Shown here in pieces: positions 60,867 through 64,000 of a stretch of DNA of 64,000 bases. Under the pieces are notes generated by a model. It did not search any database, was not told the origin of the DNA, and was given only the letters and a program-made list of their open reading frames with translations. This DNA comes from Mucilaginibacter sp. cycad4 (GTDB lineage: Bacteria > Bacteroidota > Bacteroidia > Sphingobacteriales > Sphingobacteriaceae): positions 1 to 64,000 of the forward strand of contig NZ_CP139559.1 in assembly GCF_034263275.1 (NCBI RefSeq), in the 5' to 3' direction. The stretch's first letter is position 1. Each line of letters opens with the position of its first letter. Both the position numbers and the translations under genes were made by a program.

Positions 60867-62054
60867 ATGGCAAAAGAAAAGTTTGACCGCAGTAAGCCGC
60901 ACTTAAACATCGGTACAATCGGTCACGTTGACCACGGTAAAACAACCCTTACCGCAGCTATTACTAAAGTTTTGGCTGATGCAGGTTTATCAGAAGCTCG
61001 TTCATTTGATTCAATTGACTCGGCTCCTGAAGAAAAAGAACGTGGTATTACCATCAACACTGCCCACGTTGAATATTCAACAGCTAACCGTCACTATGCA
61101 CACGTTGACTGTCCAGGTCACGCGGATTATGTGAAGAACATGGTTACTGGTGCTGCTCAGATGGACGGTGCAATCATTGTAGTTGCTGCAACTGATGGTC
61201 CGATGCCACAAACCCGCGAACACATCCTGTTAGCTCGTCAGGTAGGTGTACCTGCACTTGTTGTTTTCATGAACAAAGTTGACATGGTTGATGATCCGGA
61301 ATTATTAGAATTAGTAGAAATGGAAGTTCGTGAATTATTGTCATTCTACGAATTCCCAGGTGATGATATCCCAGTTATCCAGGGTTCTGCATTAGGTGGT
61401 CTTAACGGCGATCCTACCTGGGTTGGTAAAATCATGGAGTTGATGGATGCTGTAGATAGCTACATCCCTATCCCTCCACGTTTAACAGATCTTCCTTTCT
61501 TAATGCCTGTTGAAGACGTATTCTCAATCACTGGTCGTGGTACTGTTGCTACCGGTCGTATTGAGCGTGGTGTAATCAACTCAGGTGAGCAAGTTGACAT
61601 CCTTGGTATGGGTGCTGAAAACTTGAAATCAACTGTAACTGGTGTTGAGATGTTCCGTAAGATCCTTGATCGCGGTGAAGCTGGTGACAACGTAGGTTTA
61701 TTGTTACGTGGTATTGAGAAAACTGATATCCGTCGTGGTATGGTTATCTGCAAACCAGGTTCAGTAACTCCTCACACCGATTTCAAAGCAGAAGTTTACG
61801 TATTATCAAAAGCAGAAGGTGGCCGTCACACTCCATTCTTCAACAAATACCGTCCACAATTCTATTTCCGTACCACTGACGTTACTGGTGAGATTTCATT
61901 AGAACCAGGTGTAGAAATGGTTATGCCGGGTGATAACGTTACAATCACTGTAAAGTTGATCAACGCTATCGCAATGGAAAAAGGCTTACGTTTCGCTATC
62001 CGTGAAGGTGGTCGTACCGTAGGTGCTGGTCAGGTAACTGAAATCTTGAAATAA
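60867..62054 (+). CDS. tuf: Elongation factor Tu
   Basis: EF-Tu brings aminoacyl-tRNA to the ribosome. The 395-residue protein has P-loop GHVDHGKTT, the effector region [24 protein letters not shown] and NKVDMVDD, and beta-barrel domains 2 and 3, all standard. Codons are highly biased, as in very highly expressed genes. Co-transcribed with the upstream tRNAs; terminator follows. Confidence 0.98.
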   Translation: MAKEKFDRSKPHLNIGTIGHVDHGKTTLTAAITKVLADAGLSEARSFDSIDSAPEEKERGITINTAHVEYSTANRHYAHVDCPGHADYVKNMVTGAAQMDGAIIVVAATDGPMPQTREHILLARQVGVPALVVFMNKVDMVDDPELLELVEMEVRELLSFYEFPGDDIPVIQGSALGGLNGDPTWVGKIMELMDAVDSYIPIPPRLTDLPFLMPVEDVFSITGRGTVATGRIERGVINSGEQVDILGMGAENLKSTVTGVEMFRKILDRGEAGDNVGLLLRGIEKTDIRRGMVICKPGSVTPHTDFKAEVYVLSKAEGGRHTPFFNKYRPQFYFRTTDVTGEISLEPGVEMVMPGDNVTITVKLINAIAMEKGLRFAIREGGRTVGAGQVTEILK

Positions 62055-62085
62055 TAATATTTCAATAAAAAGGTTAATTTGAAAA

Positions 62086-62122
62086 CATAAGTTTAGCCTT
62101 CAACGGCAAACTTATGTTTTCT
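62086..62122 (+). terminator. Terminator of tuf
   Basis: Stem CATAAGTTTAGCC / GGCAAACTTATG (one bulged A) with loop TTCAAC, followed by TTTTCTT, 32 bases after the stop. Confidence 0.85.
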
Positions 62123-62136
62123 TATTATAAATAACA

Positions 62137-62209
62137 CACGGGAATAGTTCAACGGTAGAATAGAGGTCTCCAAAACCTTTGATCAGGGTTCGAATCCTTG
62201 TTCCCGTGC
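62137..62209 (+). tRNA. tRNA-Trp (CCA)
   Basis: 73 bases; acceptor CACGGGA pairs with TCCCGTG; anticodon loop CTCCAAA gives CCA. Lies between tuf and secE, as in other Bacteroidota. Confidence 0.96.
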
Positions 62210-62226
62210 TTAAGCACAATATAAAA

Positions 62227-62421
62227 ATGGCAGGCGTAGCTGAATATATTAAAGAGTCATACATCGAGTTAACCGAAAAGGTTACCTGGCCTACATGGCG
62301 CGAGCTGCAAAGCAGCGCTGTTTTGGTATTGGTTGCCGCTATAATTATTGCGCTGGTTATCTTAGGTATGGACCAGATCATTAATTATTTGCTTAAACTG
62401 TTTTACACATCACTAACATAA
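62227..62421 (+). CDS. secE: Preprotein translocase subunit SecE
   Basis: A 64-residue single-helix form of SecE, part of the SecYEG channel. The conserved amphipathic segment [17 protein letters not shown] precedes the membrane helix [17 protein letters not shown]. The ATG at 62227 follows the tRNA-Trp by 17 bases; the longer frame from 62179 reads through the tRNA and is wrong. Confidence 0.93.
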   Translation: MAGVAEYIKESYIELTEKVTWPTWRELQSSAVLVLVAAIIIALVILGMDQIINYLLKLFYTSLT

Positions 62422-62437
62422 TATCAGGGAGACGGAG

Positions 62438-62980
62438 ATGAGTGATCAATTGAAATGGTATGTAGTTAGGGCTATTAGTGGTAAGGAAAAAAAAGTTAAA
62501 CAATATATAGATGCCGAAATTAGCCGTTTGGGCATTAGTCATTTGGTACCACAGGTATTAATACCTACCGAAAAGTATTACCAGATGCGCGATGGAAAGA
62601 AGATAGCTAAAGAGCGTAACTACTTTCCGGGCTATGTGCTTATGGAGGCCGTTTTAGATGGTGAAACCGAGCACATCATAAAAAATATAAACAGCGTTAT
62701 AGGTTTCCTGGGTGATAAGGCCGGAAATGCTATCCCGCTTCGCCAGGCAGAAGTTAACCGTATTTTAGGTAAGGTTGACGAAATGAGTACGCAGGGCGAA
62801 ACCATGAACGTACCTTATTATGTTGGCGAGGCCGTTAAAGTTATGGACGGGCCTTTCAACGGTTTCAGCGGCGTTATCGAAGAAGTTAACGAAGAAAAAA
62901 AGAAACTGAAAGTAATGGTAAAGATATTCGGGCGCCGTACGCCGCTTGAGTTGAATTACATGCAGGTAGAAAAAGAGTAG
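62438..62980 (+). CDS. nusG: Transcription termination/antitermination factor NusG
   Basis: NusG binds RNA polymerase and ribosomal S10 or Rho. The 180-residue protein has the NGN domain ([36 protein letters not shown]) and a C-terminal KOW domain ([20 protein letters not shown]). Sixteen bases after secE. Standard length and context. Confidence 0.96.
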   Translation: MSDQLKWYVVRAISGKEKKVKQYIDAEISRLGISHLVPQVLIPTEKYYQMRDGKKIAKERNYFPGYVLMEAVLDGETEHIIKNINSVIGFLGDKAGNAIPLRQAEVNRILGKVDEMSTQGETMNVPYYVGEAVKVMDGPFNGFSGVIEEVNEEKKKLKVMVKIFGRRTPLELNYMQVEKE

Positions 62981-63118
62981 TTTGGTAGATGGTGAGTGGT
63001 TGATTAAGTAATTAGTTAACTGCCGGCATTAATCCAAACATTAATAAAATATAATAGAGTATTGAAATGTGTAAATGAGGCAGCTACTCACCAATCACAA
63101 AATCAACCACTCACTAAA
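62981..63118. repeat. Long hairpin of GAGTGGTTGATT-type units between nusG and rplK
   Basis: Left arm about 62981-63020 (GGTGAGTGGTTGATTAAGTA) and right arm about 63074-63118 (CAAAATCAACCACTCAC, with TACTCACCAATCAC). Same architecture as the hairpins at 6507, 42428, 60482 and 60641. Confidence 0.7.
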
Positions 63119-63179
63119 ACCTTAAATGTTACTTAGCTTCCACTTACTAACATTGAGTTTATAATTAAAGTAAATTAAA

Positions 63180-63620
63180 ATGGCAAAAGAGATCGGTGCA
63201 ATGGTTAAGCTGCAAGTTAAAGGCGGCGCCGCAAACCCATCACCACCAATTGGCCCGGCATTGGGTGCAAAAGGTGTGAACATCATGGAGTTTTGCAAAC
63301 AATTTAATGCACGCACCCAGGACAAAGCTGGAAAAGTATTGCCTGTTTTGATTACTGTTTATGTTGACAAATCATTCGAATTTATCATCAAAACCCCTCC
63401 CGTTGCTATCCAGTTATTGGAAGCTACCGGTTTAAAGAGTGGTTCTGCTGAGCCTAACCGTAAAAAAGTTGCCAGTGTTAACTGGGACCAGGTTGAGACT
63501 ATAGCAAAAGATAAAATGGTTGACTTGAATGCATTCACAGTTGAATCGGCCATGAAAATGGTGGCAGGTACTGCCCGCAGCATGGGAATTACCGTATCAG
63601 GTACAGCTCCCTGGAATTAA
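63180..63620 (+). CDS. rplK: 50S ribosomal protein uL11
   Basis: uL11 (146 residues) forms the GTPase-associated centre with 23S rRNA. Standard: [40 protein letters not shown], and the C-terminal [20 protein letters not shown]. Start ATG at 63180. It precedes rplA by 28 bases. Confidence 0.97.
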   Translation: MAKEIGAMVKLQVKGGAANPSPPIGPALGAKGVNIMEFCKQFNARTQDKAGKVLPVLITVYVDKSFEFIIKTPPVAIQLLEATGLKSGSAEPNRKKVASVNWDQVETIAKDKMVDLNAFTVESAMKMVAGTARSMGITVSGTAPWN

Positions 63621-63648
63621 TTAATTTATACAAATCAGTTTAAAGACA

Positions 63649-64000
63649 GTGGCAAGATTAACAAAAAATCAAAAAGTGGCACTCTCCAAAATTGAGGCAA
63701 ACAAATCGTACACATTAGAAGCTGCATCGGCTTTGGTAAAGGAATTAACCCTTACTAAGTTTGATTCATCAGTTGATATAGACGTTCGTTTAGGTGTTGA
63801 CCCGCGTAAAGCCAATCAAATGGTACGTGGTATTGCAACATTACCTCATGGAACCGGTAAAACTGTGCGTGTATTAGTGCTTTGTACTCCTGATAAGGAA
63901 CAAGAAGCTAAAGATGCAGGTGCAGATTACGTAGGTTTGGATGATTATATTGCCAAGATTGAAGGCGGATGGACTGATGTTGATATTATCATCACTATGC
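63649..64000 (+). CDS. rplA: 50S ribosomal protein uL1, 5' part
   Basis: The first 117 codons of uL1, cut by the window end. The start is GTG at 63649 ([20 protein letters not shown]). The conserved core is present: [40 protein letters not shown], and [20 protein letters not shown]. In E. coli uL1 represses its own operon; the regulatory site here would lie near rplK and was not identified. Confidence 0.95.
   Translation, partial: MARLTKNQKVALSKIEANKSYTLEAASALVKELTLTKFDSSVDIDVRLGVDPRKANQMVRGIATLPHGTGKTVRVLVLCTPDKEQEAKDAGADYVGLDDYIAKIEGGWTDVDIIITM

Noticed and set aside
62179..62226. N-terminal extension of secE
   Set aside because: The extra codons lie partly inside tRNA-Trp; the start at 62227 is the right one.

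Overview
The window looks like the start of a chromosome of a member of the Bacteroidota, most likely family Sphingobacteriaceae and close to Mucilaginibacter. The evidence is SusC/SusD outer membrane proteins, Bacteroidota promoters (TTG about 20 bases before TAnnTTTG), many signal-peptide or lipoprotein leaders, a CrtI/CrtB/CrtYcd-type carotenoid cluster, and the gene order rpsU-xerC-hpf-tRNAs-tuf-tRNA-Trp-secE-nusG-rplK-rplA. The first base is the A of the dnaA start codon, so the assembly was probably rotated to dnaA. The genus is inferred from general knowledge, not from a search.

Layout. 1-8.1 kb: dnaA, a PhzF-like isomerase, an NTF2-like protein, a Uma2 nuclease-fold protein, a DUF433/DUF5615 pair (toxin-antitoxin-like), then a minus-strand run of LemA, two TPM-domain proteins, a small unknown protein and a NUDIX hydrolase, and an ECF sigma factor. 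8.4-17.7 kb: an overlapping trio (FAD-dependent dehydrogenase, DinB, CoA-binding), a lipid/peptide-type ABC exporter, a four-gene glycosyltransferase operon, and a lipoprotein with a bulb-type lectin domain. 17.8-36.8 kb: mostly single housekeeping or envelope genes (meaB, aminopeptidase P, OmpA-like, ridA, recG, M28 peptidase, MFS, SDR, SMI1/KNR4 pair, ettA, clpC). 36.9-42.3 kb: fabI and recN, separated by two adjacent insertion sequences whose ends and target duplications can be read exactly (ISAs1 family 37975-39137, IS3 family 39183-40610). 42.4-44.9 kb: a BlaI repressor and an M56 (BlaR1-like) sensor protease with an unusual 23-residue repeat tail, preceded by a twin-dyad operator. 45.4-51.6 kb: murB, an ECF sigma factor, and a divergent carotenoid cluster. 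52-58.3 kb: a SusC/SusD pair and two unknown proteins. 58.4-64 kb: translation and transcription genes with five tRNAs; rplA runs off the end.

The intergenic spaces are rich in structured repeats: a GGGCGTT...CTAACGC element (three copies), an AT-rich TCTGAACC element (four copies), several perfect or near-perfect palindromes, and a class of long hairpins built from different short tandem units that share an architecture rather than a sequence. These, the M56 repeat tail, the recN start codon directly abutting a terminator-like hairpin, and the very strong Shine-Dalgarno sequences of rpsU and hpf are the most interesting signals. I did not find a CRISPR array, a prophage or an obvious defence island, and I do not claim a wholly new system; the best candidates for new biology are the M56 repeat domain and the repeat families.
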